From positions 496,001-560,000 of the forward strand of contig PQKR01000002.1 in NCBI GenBank assembly GCA_002918705.1: DNA of 64,000 nucleotides, in the 5' to 3' direction. The notes under the pieces are model-generated. The model searched no databases. It worked only from the letters and a program-made list of their open reading frames with translations, and had not been told where the DNA came from. Source of the DNA: Escherichia sp. ESNIH1. GTDB taxonomy: Bacteria > Pseudomonadota > Gammaproteobacteria > Enterobacterales > Enterobacteriaceae. Below are positions 31,822 through 40,091 of this stretch, piece after piece. The translations under genes and the position numbers were made by a program. Position 1 is the stretch's first letter, and each line of letters begins with the position of its first letter.

Positions 31822-32055
31822 CTACTTCTGAATTAAATAACGAATCGTTGGCCCATCCTGCTGGATATCCAGCACGGTATAGCCATGATTGCGCGCGTCC
31901 AACGGAATGTTATTAATCGATTGCGGGCAGTCGCTTACCACCTCTAATATCTCACCCTTTTTCAACTGCGGCATTGCCTCCAGCGTGGCAACGGCAGGGT
32001 AGGGACAAGGTTCGCCTACCATATCCAGGCGATAATCCGGAACAATCGTCTTCAT
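31822..32055 (-). CDS. yedF: YedF, TusA-family sulfurtransferase-like protein
   Basis: A 77-residue SirA/TusA-fold protein with the conserved Cys-Pro motif in DMVGEPCPYPAVATLEAM (active Cys17). It likely carries a persulfide or selenium equivalent to or from its partner YedE. The start overlaps the yedE stop by 4 bases, so they are translationally coupled. Length and sequence match E. coli YedF. Confidence 0.93.
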   Translation of the reverse strand: MKTIVPDYRLDMVGEPCPYPAVATLEAMPQLKKGEILEVVSDCPQSINNIPLDARNHGYTVLDIQQDGPTIRYLIQK

Positions 32056-33257
32056 ACTGCTTCCTTAACCGCCAGCGTGGCGGCGCGTTTGAAGAAATTT
32101 TTCTCCCACGCTACGACCAGCAGCAGGGCGGCAAGCAGCAGGCCGTAGGTGACCAGTAATCCTCCGAGCGGACCGAAGGTGTTCAACAGATTCACCTTAT
32201 CCCAGCGGGTGGCCAGCGACGGGGCCATATCGTCCCAGAAATAGGCCAGCAGCGTCGAGCCGATGACGTTACCTAGTCCCACCCACCAGTAGTGCACCTG
32301 GCCCTCAACGGCGCGGTACATCCAGCCGGTTTCACACCCGCCCGCCAGCACAATACCAAAGCCAAAGAGCAGGCCGCCAATCACGGCGTTAGGCCCGGCC
32401 CACATAATTTTGGCTTCGACCCCTAGCTGGACGTAGCTGAAAATACCAATGGCGCTCACCGCCATTCCGAGGATGATGGCCTTCGCCATATGGGTTCGGC
32501 CGGTGATCCACATATCGCGGAAGGCAGAGGTGAAGCAGATCTGCGCTCGCTCAATCAGCAGACCAAAGCCGACGCCGAACAGCATGGCGAGACCGAGCTT
32601 GGGCTGATTCATTGCCGTGAGCAGCGCCCAACCCAGCATACCGACAAACACCAGCATGCCGAGGCGAAAGCGACGTCGCGCCCGGTCAGGCTGCTGCGTC
32701 AGCGGCGAGGCGGCAGAGACCTTCTGCATTTTTACCGGAATACGGAAAAACGGCAGCAGGGTAACGCGCGCGCCAAACCAGCTGCCCACCGCCGTGGCCA
32801 ACGCAAAGAACCAGGCATGGAGCGAAAACTGCGGAATGCCGGTGAAAAACGCGGCCAGGTTACAGCCCATCGCCAGGCGCGCGCCAAATCCGGCAATGAT
32901 GCCGCCAACAATGGCTTGAAAGATACGGATACGGCTGCGGGGCAGTCGCAGCTTGACGTTATTCGCCCACAGCGCGGCAGCGAAACAGCCACCAAACATG
33001 CCGATGATCATCATGCCGTCGATGCGGGTTAGCGGCGTGCCCTCCAGATGGATCAGCTTGTAGTAGCCCCAGTTTTCTGTATGAACGCCCACTAGCTGCA
33101 GTAGCTGACCGCCCCAGCGGGTAAATTCCCCGGTGACGGCCCAGAAGGTGCCGGTGATACCAAAATAGTAGGTTGAGAGAATGCCGGCGGCGATAACGGC
33201 GGGCAGGGGGGCCCAAAAGGTAATCAGCCAGCGCTGTTTGAAGTGTTGCCAGGACAT
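32052..33257 (-). CDS. yedE: YedE, YeeE/YedE-family transporter
   Basis: A 401-residue polytopic membrane protein with about ten helices and two copies of the Gly-rich YeeE/YedE motif, including GCNLAAFFTGIPQFSLHAW and GGCETGWMYRAVEGQVHYW, each with a conserved Cys. The related YeeE (TsuA) imports thiosulfate; YedE is linked with selenium or sulfur compound uptake in genomes with selenium metabolism. Paired with the TusA-like yedF. Confidence 0.9.
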   Translation of the reverse strand: MSWQHFKQRWLITFWAPLPAVIAAGILSTYYFGITGTFWAVTGEFTRWGGQLLQLVGVHTENWGYYKLIHLEGTPLTRIDGMMIIGMFGGCFAAALWANNVKLRLPRSRIRIFQAIVGGIIAGFGARLAMGCNLAAFFTGIPQFSLHAWFFALATAVGSWFGARVTLLPFFRIPVKMQKVSAASPLTQQPDRARRRFRLGMLVFVGMLGWALLTAMNQPKLGLAMLFGVGFGLLIERAQICFTSAFRDMWITGRTHMAKAIILGMAVSAIGIFSYVQLGVEAKIMWAGPNAVIGGLLFGFGIVLAGGCETGWMYRAVEGQVHYWWVGLGNVIGSTLLAYFWDDMAPSLATRWDKVNLLNTFGPLGGLLVTYGLLLAALLLVVAWEKNFFKRAATLAVKEAV

Positions 33258-33445
33258 GGTAGTAGCCTCTGAACTCAGAAGGTTTATGTTGTAAAGCGGA
33301 ACCGCGATCCTACACGGAACGGTACTTTTGCCCAGCGGTAAATGGCATTTATACGGTGCAGATCAATTAAACTCGCGAAGGTTATCGCTGGCGGGCGTGG
33401 CGCTTTAATGCCAGAATATTTTTTTCTTCGCAGGCAGGACATTAG

Positions 33446-33859
33446 ATGAAAAAAGTAGCGATTTTTAGCGCACTGCTGGCACTGACCGGCTGTGCACAGA
33501 TTGATAACTATAACGAGGTGGTTAAGCACCCCGCGCCAGCGGATCTGGCCGGGTACTGGCAGTCAGCCGGGCCGCAAAGCAAGCTGGTAAGCCCGGAGGC
33601 GATAGCCAGCCTGGTAGTGACGCCCGCCGGGGATACGCTGGACTGCCGCCAGTGGCAGCGCGTAATTGCCCTCCCAGGCAAGCTGACGCTGCGTGGGGAT
33701 GATTTTTATAACGTGACGCAGAAGGTCGAGGTTTACTCGGTAGAGCGGGATGGTGCCATGCTGGAGTATGCAGGCATGACCTTGAAGCGGGTCGATCGCC
33801 CAACCGCCGAGTGTGCTGAGGTGCTGGCGAAAAGCCCGCTGCCTACGCCGCTGCCGTAA
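33446..33859 (+). CDS. yedD: YedD lipoprotein
   Basis: A 137-residue lipoprotein with a lipobox LTGC (lipidated Cys16) after a short hydrophobic signal. The remainder matches E. coli YedD. Asp is not at position +2, so outer-membrane sorting by Lol is expected. Function unknown. It is convergent with amyA. Confidence 0.9.
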   Translation: MKKVAIFSALLALTGCAQIDNYNEVVKHPAPADLAGYWQSAGPQSKLVSPEAIASLVVTPAGDTLDCRQWQRVIALPGKLTLRGDDFYNVTQKVEVYSVERDGAMLEYAGMTLKRVDRPTAECAEVLAKSPLPTPLP

Positions 33860-33865
33860 GTAACA

Positions 33866-33893
33866 ACGCTGAGCGAGTCGCCTCACTCAGCGT
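33866..33893. terminator. Hairpin between yedD and amyA
   Basis: The arms ACGCTGAGcGAG and CTCaCTCAGCGT pair over 12 positions with one mismatch around a TCGC loop, just between the convergent yedD and amyA stops. There is no long T-run, so termination may be partial in both directions. Confidence 0.6.
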
Positions 33894-33899
33894 ATTACG

Positions 33900-35387
33900 T
33901 TACAGCACCTCTTCTAACACCCACACGCTGACGCTGCCGCCGTTGCAGGTGAAGGTGCCCGTACCGTTTTCGTCGGTGCTGACGGTCTCTTCGCGATTGC
34001 CGAGGTAGTCGCGCCACATCTTATTGCCGTAGTTTTCCCCTAGCTCCAGCGTTTTCTCTCCATCGTCACCGTTGGAAAGCACGACGACGCAGCCCGGATC
34101 CTCTTCGGTTCCGCTCCGGCTAAAGGCGATGCAGTTCGGGTGATCGAACCACAGGGTCTGTACGCCGTGGGCGAAACGCTGACGAGCCAGGATCATCTGG
34201 TCAAGCTGTTCGATAATCGGCATGTCGATGTGGTAGGTTTCGCCGTCGCCGCCGGTATCGTCATAGCTTGCGCCGTAGAGATCCGGATAGAACACCGACG
34301 GCACACCGTTTTCCCGTAGCAGGATCAGAGCGTAGGCCAGCGGCTTAAACCAGGATTCCACCGGTGCCTCCAGCGCCTGCAGCGGCTGGGTATCGTGGTT
34401 GGTGACCAGGGTGACGGCATGGAAGGGATCGGCCTCCACCAGCGTGCCGGTGAAAATCTGGCTCATGTCGTAGTCACGGCCCTGCAGCGAAGCCTGATGA
34501 AAATTCATCTGCAGCGGCGCATCAAACAGCATCGTATTGCCATCTACCTGATCGATATACTGCTGAAGGCGATCGACCTCATGGGACCAGTATTCAGCAA
34601 CGATAAAGAGCGGCTTCGGTGCCACTTCCTGCACATGGTTGATCCACTCCTTATAGAACCACGCCGGGATATGCTTAACGGCGTCAAGGCGGAAGCCGTC
34701 GCACTGGGTCTGCTCCATTATCCAACGCGCCCAGTATTTGATCTCCTCCGTGACCGCCCGGTTGCGAAAGTCGATATTGGATCCCATCAGATAGTCGAAG
34801 TTACCCAGCTCTTCGTCGACCTGATCGTTCCAGCCATCGCCGGTGTAATCGTTAACAATTTTGAATATGCCGTCTTCGTCGGGATTTTCGATATGATCGA
34901 CGCCGCTAAAACACTTATGGTCCCAGATAAACTTAGAATATTTTCCCTCGCGAGCGGGGAAGGTGTAGCGCGTCCAGGCTTCGCAGGCGATCTCCTCATC
35001 ATCGATTTGGTTACGATCGTGTTCATTTACCCGGTTAACAGAGATCGACTCTTTTTCGTCGGCCCCCATCTTATGGTTAACTACCACGTCGAGCAGTACG
35101 GCGATGCCGTTCTCCTTCAGCGCGCCGATAGCCGCCAGCAGCTGTGCTTTATCACCGTATTTAGTAGGAACCGTGCCTTTTTGATCGAACTCGCCCAGAT
35201 CAAAGAGATCGTAGGTGTCATAGCCGACCGAATACCCTCCCGTTGCCGCTTTATAAGCGGGGGGCAGCCAGACCATGTTAATGCCAATATCATTAAAACC
35301 AGACGCACGCTCGGCCACTTCCGGCCAGAGTTTACCGCCTTCCGGATAGTACCAGTGAAAGCATTGCAATAAGGTGGGGTTTTTCAT
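33900..35387 (-). CDS. amyA: AmyA, cytoplasmic alpha-amylase
   Basis: A 495-residue GH13 amylase without signal peptide, the same length as E. coli AmyA. Conserved regions are visible in order: [22 protein letters not shown] (nucleophile Asp), FIVAEYW (acid/base Glu) and LVTNHDTQ. It hydrolyses maltodextrins and amylose in the cytosol. The gene sits next to fliDST as in E. coli and has no evident role in motility. Confidence 0.96.
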   Translation of the reverse strand: MKNPTLLQCFHWYYPEGGKLWPEVAERASGFNDIGINMVWLPPAYKAATGGYSVGYDTYDLFDLGEFDQKGTVPTKYGDKAQLLAAIGALKENGIAVLLDVVVNHKMGADEKESISVNRVNEHDRNQIDDEEIACEAWTRYTFPAREGKYSKFIWDHKCFSGVDHIENPDEDGIFKIVNDYTGDGWNDQVDEELGNFDYLMGSNIDFRNRAVTEEIKYWARWIMEQTQCDGFRLDAVKHIPAWFYKEWINHVQEVAPKPLFIVAEYWSHEVDRLQQYIDQVDGNTMLFDAPLQMNFHQASLQGRDYDMSQIFTGTLVEADPFHAVTLVTNHDTQPLQALEAPVESWFKPLAYALILLRENGVPSVFYPDLYGASYDDTGGDGETYHIDMPIIEQLDQMILARQRFAHGVQTLWFDHPNCIAFSRSGTEEDPGCVVVLSNGDDGEKTLELGENYGNKMWRDYLGNREETVSTDENGTGTFTCNGGSVSVWVLEEVL

Positions 35388-35440
35388 CGACCATGCTCCA
35401 GAGTAAGGAACTTGAAGTATGGATGAAAATTAGAGAGCGA

Positions 35441-35474
35441 AGCGGGTGAGGGCGTTAAAAAATATCACCCGCTT
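35441..35474 (-). terminator. Hairpin downstream of fliT
   Basis: Perfect 10-bp arms AAGCGGGTGA (35441-35450) and TCACCCGCTT (35465-35474), 15 bases beyond the fliT stop on the minus strand. The loop includes a T-rich run on that strand. It probably ends the fliDST message before amyA. Confidence 0.6.
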
Positions 35475-35488
35475 GCAGGCAGCAGAGT

Positions 35489-35848
35489 TCACAATTCGCT
35501 TGGGAAAAGGATATTACCAGAGAGACGTCCATAGGTTGAATTCAGGTTGTGTTGGCGGGACGTTTGCCCAACTAAGGTGCGTAGTTCTTCCATGCGCTGA
35601 TGCAGCAGCGTTTTAAGCTCAACTTCGTTATCTAAAATCTGTTTTAACAGGGGGCGAAGCAGCCCCTGAACGGTAGGGGCAGTATCCGCAGTATCCTGAA
35701 GCTGGGTCAGCTTTTCTACTGCGGTGATATAGCTCACTTCATGCTGGATCAAATCATCCCAGCGCCCCTCTTTAGCGAGGTTAAGCATCACGTTGCTGGT
35801 CAGCAGCAGCTGCTGGTAGTGTTGGAGCAACCCGAAATCGGCTTCCAT
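35489..35848 (-). CDS. fliT: FliT, FliD export chaperone
   Basis: A 119-residue helical protein corresponding to E. coli/Salmonella FliT (about 121 aa). It binds the cap protein FliD before export and, when free, inhibits FlhDC, giving feedback on class 2 promoters. It directly follows fliS, sharing one base. Sequence divergence is moderate, but order fliD-fliS-fliT fixes the call. Confidence 0.93.
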   Translation of the reverse strand: MEADFGLLQHYQQLLLTSNVMLNLAKEGRWDDLIQHEVSYITAVEKLTQLQDTADTAPTVQGLLRPLLKQILDNEVELKTLLHQRMEELRTLVGQTSRQHNLNSTYGRLSGNILFPSEL

Positions 35849-36258
35849 TAGTAGGTGTCCCGCGCATTTTGATTATTAGGGCCAATCTCCTTCCAGGCAT
35901 CTGCAATATTGGTCAGCAGGTTCGTGACCTCATCAATGGCGGCAAGGTCATTGTGCAGATTGGCCTGGAGAAGACGCCGTGTCATATAGTCATAAAGACT
36001 GTCGAGGTTTGACGCAAGATCGCCACCCACTTCGTGGTTTAGGCCTGCGCGTAAGCCGTTGGTGATAATGTTGATGGCTTTTGACAACGCCTGTCCTTTA
36101 CCGGGGATGTCTCCCTGATCGATCAGGATGGCCGCCTTTTTCATGGCGCTTAACGCGCCATCAAAAAGCAGAACCACCAGCTGATGTGGGCTAGCGCTCA
36201 GAACGGCGCTTTCCACGCCGACCTGTGCATAAGCCTGAATTCCCGATTTTGTATACAT
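35848..36258 (-). CDS. fliS: FliS, flagellin export chaperone
   Basis: A 136-residue helical bundle with the FliS pattern (YTKSGIQAYAQVGVESAVLSA at the start, HQLVVLLFDGAL, RRLLQANLHND). It binds the C-terminal helices of flagellin and prevents early polymerisation. ATG 36258 is chosen for its GAGG ribosome site seven bases upstream and E. coli-like length; an upstream start at 36282 would add eight residues overlapping fliD. Confidence 0.95.
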   Translation of the reverse strand: MYTKSGIQAYAQVGVESAVLSASPHQLVVLLFDGALSAMKKAAILIDQGDIPGKGQALSKAINIITNGLRAGLNHEVGGDLASNLDSLYDYMTRRLLQANLHNDLAAIDEVTNLLTNIADAWKEIGPNNQNARDTY

Positions 36259-36281
36259 GTCAAACCTCAACTCATGGTTCA

Positions 36282-37694
36282 TTAACTGTTTATGGCATTA
36301 AACTGCTGGGTCAGGTAGCTGGCCGTGGAGTCCAGTGACGACATCAGCGTGCTCAGGCTGGTAAATTGAGCCTTATAACGCGCCATCGTCGCGGTGATCT
36401 GATCGTTTACCTGATCGTACTTCTCTGACAGCTGCTTGAGACTTTTATTGATCCCGTCGGTGGCATTCTGCAGCGAGCCATCGGTACCGAGGATATCTTT
36501 CAGCTGGCTGCTGGATTGGGTTGCGAAGCCGGTGGTTTTGCCGTCGCCTGACAGGAAAGTCAGCACGTCGTTCGGGGATTCATTCAGCGCTTTGGTCAGC
36601 TTGGTGCTATCCACCGTCAGCTTGCCGGTAATATCCTGAGTGATTCCCATCTGCGACAGGGTGGAGATGGCCCCGGTTCCCTGATTAGTAGAGAGCTGCG
36701 AGCGCAGGCGCGTCTGGATATTACGCAGCGTACCGTCACCGAGCAGGTCGCCGTTCGAGGTGCTCTGGCTGGTGCTACCCTGATCCACCGCCGTATATTT
36801 GGTCTGGTTAGTGATGGTGGTCTGCAGCGAGTTATAGGCATCAACGTAAGCCTGAATCGCCGTGGTCATTGGCTCGTTGTCTTTGACAACCGACAGCGTC
36901 TCCGGACTTCCGACATTGGTTTTGGTCAGCGACAGGGTGACACCCTCTGGCGCATCGGTAATGGTGTTGCTGCTGCGGGTGATGGTGATGTTATTGATTT
37001 TTACAATCGCATCCTTGGCCTCCACCTGCTGGGTCATCGCGCTCTTCGAACTGTCGGTCGCGTCATAGCTGATGTATTTTGCCAGCTCGCTGTCGTCAGT
37101 GCTGATGGTCATCGCGTTCGTGGTGCCGCTGTCGCGGGAGGTCAGCGACAGGTAGTAGCTGTTATCATCCGCTTTAATGATACTGGCGGTGACGCTGCCC
37201 TGTTTGGCGTTGATCGCATCGCGCACATCGGCAAGGCTGGTTTTATCGCTGGCCAGCGTCACCGTCAGCGGATCTTTCTGACCCGGCTGGGTGATAGTGA
37301 TTGTCCGCGAGCTCAGGCTGCTGTCGCCCAGATCGGTATCTTTGCTGGTTGCCTTCGGGCTTAACAGCGACTGCGAGGCGGCCAGCTGGCTGACCTCAAC
37401 GGAGTAGGTTCCCGCCGTGGCGCTGTTAGCCAGCGTCGCGCTGAACGCGGTATTGGTGCTGGAGACCTTGGCCGATGCAATAGCAGAGGTATCTTTTAGC
37501 GCGTCCGCAGCCGTTTGCAGCTTGGTCAGCGCCGTCTGCACCACGCCCCAGGCGGTCAGTTTTGCCTTATAAGAGGTCTGTTGCTGAGTAATAGGCGTCA
37601 GCCGGGTTTGTTCCGCAGACTCCAGCCCATCATATAATGTGCTTAACGACGAACTCATGCTGGTGCCCGCACCGAGCGAACTTACTGTTGCCAT
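36282..37694 (-). CDS. fliD: FliD, filament cap protein
   Basis: A 470-residue cap protein, near the 468 of E. coli. It has a coiled-coil N-terminus starting with ATVSSLGAGTSMSSSLSTLYDGL, a variable Ser/Thr-rich centre and a C-terminal coiled coil (LKQLSEKYDQVNDQITATMARYKAQF, positions about 420-450). The pentamer caps the filament and folds flagellin at the tip. First gene of fliDST, divergent from the flagellin genes. Confidence 0.96.
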   Translation of the reverse strand: MATVSSLGAGTSMSSSLSTLYDGLESAEQTRLTPITQQQTSYKAKLTAWGVVQTALTKLQTAADALKDTSAIASAKVSSTNTAFSATLANSATAGTYSVEVSQLAASQSLLSPKATSKDTDLGDSSLSSRTITITQPGQKDPLTVTLASDKTSLADVRDAINAKQGSVTASIIKADDNSYYLSLTSRDSGTTNAMTISTDDSELAKYISYDATDSSKSAMTQQVEAKDAIVKINNITITRSSNTITDAPEGVTLSLTKTNVGSPETLSVVKDNEPMTTAIQAYVDAYNSLQTTITNQTKYTAVDQGSTSQSTSNGDLLGDGTLRNIQTRLRSQLSTNQGTGAISTLSQMGITQDITGKLTVDSTKLTKALNESPNDVLTFLSGDGKTTGFATQSSSQLKDILGTDGSLQNATDGINKSLKQLSEKYDQVNDQITATMARYKAQFTSLSTLMSSLDSTASYLTQQFNAINS

Positions 37695-37731
37695 AATAAC
37701 ATCCTTTCATTTGAGACAATCACTGGATGCT

Positions 37732-37758
37732 CTATCGGCAGCGACAGCGAAAAGATTA
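37732..37758 (-). promoter_or_regulatory. Sigma-28 promoter of fliDST
   Basis: On the minus strand TAATCTTT (37751-37758), 11 bases, then GCCGATAG (37732-37739) approximates the FliA consensus TAAAGTTT-N11-GCCGATAA. It lies about 40 bases upstream of the fliD start. Confidence 0.7.
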
Positions 37759-37840
37759 GTGTCTTTTACAAAAAACAATGGCGAAATAAAGCGGAGAAAA
37801 ACCAGGCAGTTTGCGCCTTTAAAAAAGCGATCATTTTTTC

Positions 37841-37867
37841 TAAAGGTTATTCGACGGTGGTCGATAA
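37841..37867 (+). promoter_or_regulatory. Sigma-28 promoter of the first flagellin gene
   Basis: TAAAGGTT (37841-37848), an 11-base spacer, then GTCGATAA (37860-37867): 14 of 16 positions agree with the FliA consensus. It is about 70 bases upstream of the ATG. Confidence 0.92.
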
Positions 37868-37935
37868 TCACATTGACGGTGAGAAAGCCGTAGGCAGATG
37901 CCTGAATCTGATAACTTTTTCAAAGGAATTCCATC

Positions 37936-38841
37936 ATGGCTGTTATTAATACTAACACCCTGTCGCTGACGACTCAGAACAACCTGACCAAGTCTCAGTC
38001 TTCCCTGGGCACCTCTATCGAGCGTCTGTCCTCCGGTCTGCGTATCAACAGCGCAAAAGACGATGCTGCTGGCCAGGCGATTGCTAACCGCTTCACCTCC
38101 AACATCAACGGCCTGAGCGTAGCGGCACGTAACGCCAACGACGGTATCTCCCTGGCACAGACCGCTGAAGGCGCGCTGAGCGAGATCAACAACAACCTGC
38201 AGCGTGTACGTGACCTGACCGTTCAGGCGCAGAACAGCTCCAACTCCGCATCCGACATCGACTCCATCCAGGCTGAAGTTAACCAGCGTATGGAAGAGAT
38301 CGACCGCGTGACCAAGCAGACCGACTTCAACGGCATCAAAGTGCTGAACACCGGTACTGGCACCAGCAGCTACAGCTTCCAGGTTGGCTCCAAGGATAGC
38401 GAAACCATCTCTATTAGCCTGAGCAAAAGCAACGACTACAACCTGTACAACTCTACTGCTGCAACGGCTGCCACCACTGGCCAGAGCATCAACGGCAACG
38501 CGCGTTCTACCGCTGCTGAAGGCTTTGACGTGATGAGCGGTACCGTTAACGCAAGCGGCGCGACCGACGGCAGCCCGCTGGCAGACATCGATGCGGCAAT
38601 CAAAGCGGTTGACAACCAGCGCAGCCTGCTGGGTGCATCCCAGAACCGTTTCGAGTCCACCATCACCAACCTGAACAACACCGTGAGCAACCTGACCGCT
38701 GCCCGCAGCCGTATTCAGGACTCTGACTACGCAACTGAAGTGTCCAACATGTCCCGCGCGCAGATCCTGCAGCAGGCCGGCTCTTCCGTACTGGCGCAGG
38801 CCAACCAGGTTCCGCAGACCATGCTGTCCCTGCTGCGTTAA
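37936..38841 (+). CDS. fliC: Flagellin, first tandem copy
   Basis: A 301-residue flagellin. The conserved N-terminal D0/D1 helices (about 1-150, AVINTNTLSLTTQNNLTKSQ) and C-terminal D1/D0 (about 220-301, ending SSVLAQANQVPQTMLSLLR) are intact; the variable centre is only about 70 residues, so little or no D2/D3 is left. The centre is rich in Ser, Thr and Asn, suitable for O-glycosylation. A good ribosome site (AAGGAAT) precedes the ATG. The product differs from the next gene's at only ten of 301 residues. Own sigma-28 promoter and terminator show an independent gene. Confidence 0.97.
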   Translation: MAVINTNTLSLTTQNNLTKSQSSLGTSIERLSSGLRINSAKDDAAGQAIANRFTSNINGLSVAARNANDGISLAQTAEGALSEINNNLQRVRDLTVQAQNSSNSASDIDSIQAEVNQRMEEIDRVTKQTDFNGIKVLNTGTGTSSYSFQVGSKDSETISISLSKSNDYNLYNSTAATAATTGQSINGNARSTAAEGFDVMSGTVNASGATDGSPLADIDAAIKAVDNQRSLLGASQNRFESTITNLNNTVSNLTAARSRIQDSDYATEVSNMSRAQILQQAGSSVLAQANQVPQTMLSLLR

Positions 38842-38861
38842 TTCGCAAACACGATCTACCC

Positions 38862-38889
38862 AAAGCGCCGCCTGTCGGCGCTTTTTTTA
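38862..38889 (+). terminator. Terminator of the first flagellin gene
   Basis: Stem AAAGCGCCG / CGGCGCTTT (9 bp) with loop CCTGT, followed by a run of T's (38882-38888). Confidence 0.93.
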
Positions 38890-38923
38890 TTTTCCCGCCG
38901 ACAAAAAAATTCTTCAGAAACAC

Positions 38924-38950
38924 TAAAGCTTCACGACTACGTGTCGATAA
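38924..38950 (+). promoter_or_regulatory. Sigma-28 promoter of the second flagellin gene
   Basis: TAAAGCTT (38924-38931), an 11-base spacer, then GTCGATAA (38943-38950). The spacing is the same as at the first copy, while the spacer sequence differs, so the second gene should be expressed under FliA too. Confidence 0.92.
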
Positions 38951-39023
38951 CATTATTGAAGGCGATGAGGCCGTTGGGCACATGCCGAAATAGCATTACC
39001 ACTATTAAAGAAGGATATTTATC

Positions 39024-39929
39024 ATGGCAGTGATCAACACTAACACCCTGTCGCTGACGACTCAGAACAACCTGACCAAGTCTCAGTCTTCCCTGGGCAC
39101 CTCTATCGAGCGTCTGTCCTCCGGTCTGCGTATCAACAGCGCAAAAGACGATGCTGCTGGCCAGGCGATTGCTAACCGCTTCACCTCCAACATCAACGGC
39201 CTGAGCGTAGCGGCACGTAACGCCAACGACGGTATCTCCCTGGCACAGACCGCTGAAGGCGCGCTGAGCGAGATCAACAACAACCTGCAGCGTGTACGTG
39301 ACCTGACCGTTCAGGCGCAGAACAGCTCCAACTCCGCATCCGACATCGACTCCATCCAGGCTGAAGTTAACCAGCGTATGGAAGAGATCGACCGCGTGAC
39401 CAAACAGACCGACTTCAACGGCATCAAAGTGCTGAACACCGGTACTGGCACCAGCAGCTACAGCTTCCAGGTTGGCTCCAAAGATAACGAAACCATCGCT
39501 ATCACCCTGAGCAAAAGCAACGACTACAACCTGTATAATGGTACTGGCGCAACGGCAATCACCACTGGCCAGAGCATCAACGGCAACGCGCGTTCTACCG
39601 CTGCTGAAGGCTTTGACGTGATGAGCGGTACCGTTAACGCGACGGGTGGCACTAACGGCAGCCCGCTGGCAGACATCGACTCGGCAATCAAAGCGGTTGA
39701 CAACCAGCGCAGCCTGCTGGGTGCGTCCCAGAACCGTTTCGAGTCCACCATCACCAACCTGAACAACACCGTGAGCAACCTGACCGCTGCCCGCAGCCGT
39801 ATTCAGGACTCCGACTACGCAACTGAAGTGTCCAACATGTCCCGCGCGCAGATCCTGCAGCAGGCCGGCTCTTCCGTACTGGCGCAGGCCAACCAGGTTC
39901 CGCAGACCATGCTGTCCCTGCTGCGTTAA
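39024..39929 (+). CDS. Flagellin, second tandem copy
   Basis: A 301-residue flagellin with 291 residues identical to the first copy. All ten changes fall in residues about 155-225; several replace Ser/Ala in copy one by Asn, Thr, Gly or Ile here. At DNA level the first five codons differ silently, then 365 bases are identical, a pattern of recent duplication or ongoing gene conversion. It has its own sigma-28 promoter, ribosome site (AAGGA) and terminator. It is directly followed by the glycosyltransferase genes. Confidence 0.97.
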   Translation: MAVINTNTLSLTTQNNLTKSQSSLGTSIERLSSGLRINSAKDDAAGQAIANRFTSNINGLSVAARNANDGISLAQTAEGALSEINNNLQRVRDLTVQAQNSSNSASDIDSIQAEVNQRMEEIDRVTKQTDFNGIKVLNTGTGTSSYSFQVGSKDNETIAITLSKSNDYNLYNGTGATAITTGQSINGNARSTAAEGFDVMSGTVNATGGTNGSPLADIDSAIKAVDNQRSLLGASQNRFESTITNLNNTVSNLTAARSRIQDSDYATEVSNMSRAQILQQAGSSVLAQANQVPQTMLSLLR

Positions 39930-39943
39930 TCGCAAGATTTTTG

Positions 39944-39971
39944 AAAAGGCATCTTCGGATGCCTTTTTTAT
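39944..39971 (+). terminator. Terminator of the second flagellin gene
   Basis: Stem AAAAGGCATC / GATGCCTTTT (10 bp) with a stable TTCG tetraloop and a T-rich tail. Confidence 0.93.
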
Positions 39972-40091
39972 TAGCAATCGGCAGATTTAGACCCTTTTCC
40001 ATAACCTGTTTTCCCTCTCGAACTTCCTGTCGTCACGCACAATATCCTATTACACGATCATGCCCATCGCTGGCCATGTTGAGGATGACAG

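Noticed and set aside
34395..35372. 325-residue plus-strand frame over amyA
   Set aside because: Fully antisense to a clear amylase; no family resemblance.
38937..39977. 346-residue open frame on minus across the second flagellin gene
   Set aside because: An antisense frame caused by the biased flagellin codons; similar shorter ones occur over the first copy. No start signals.
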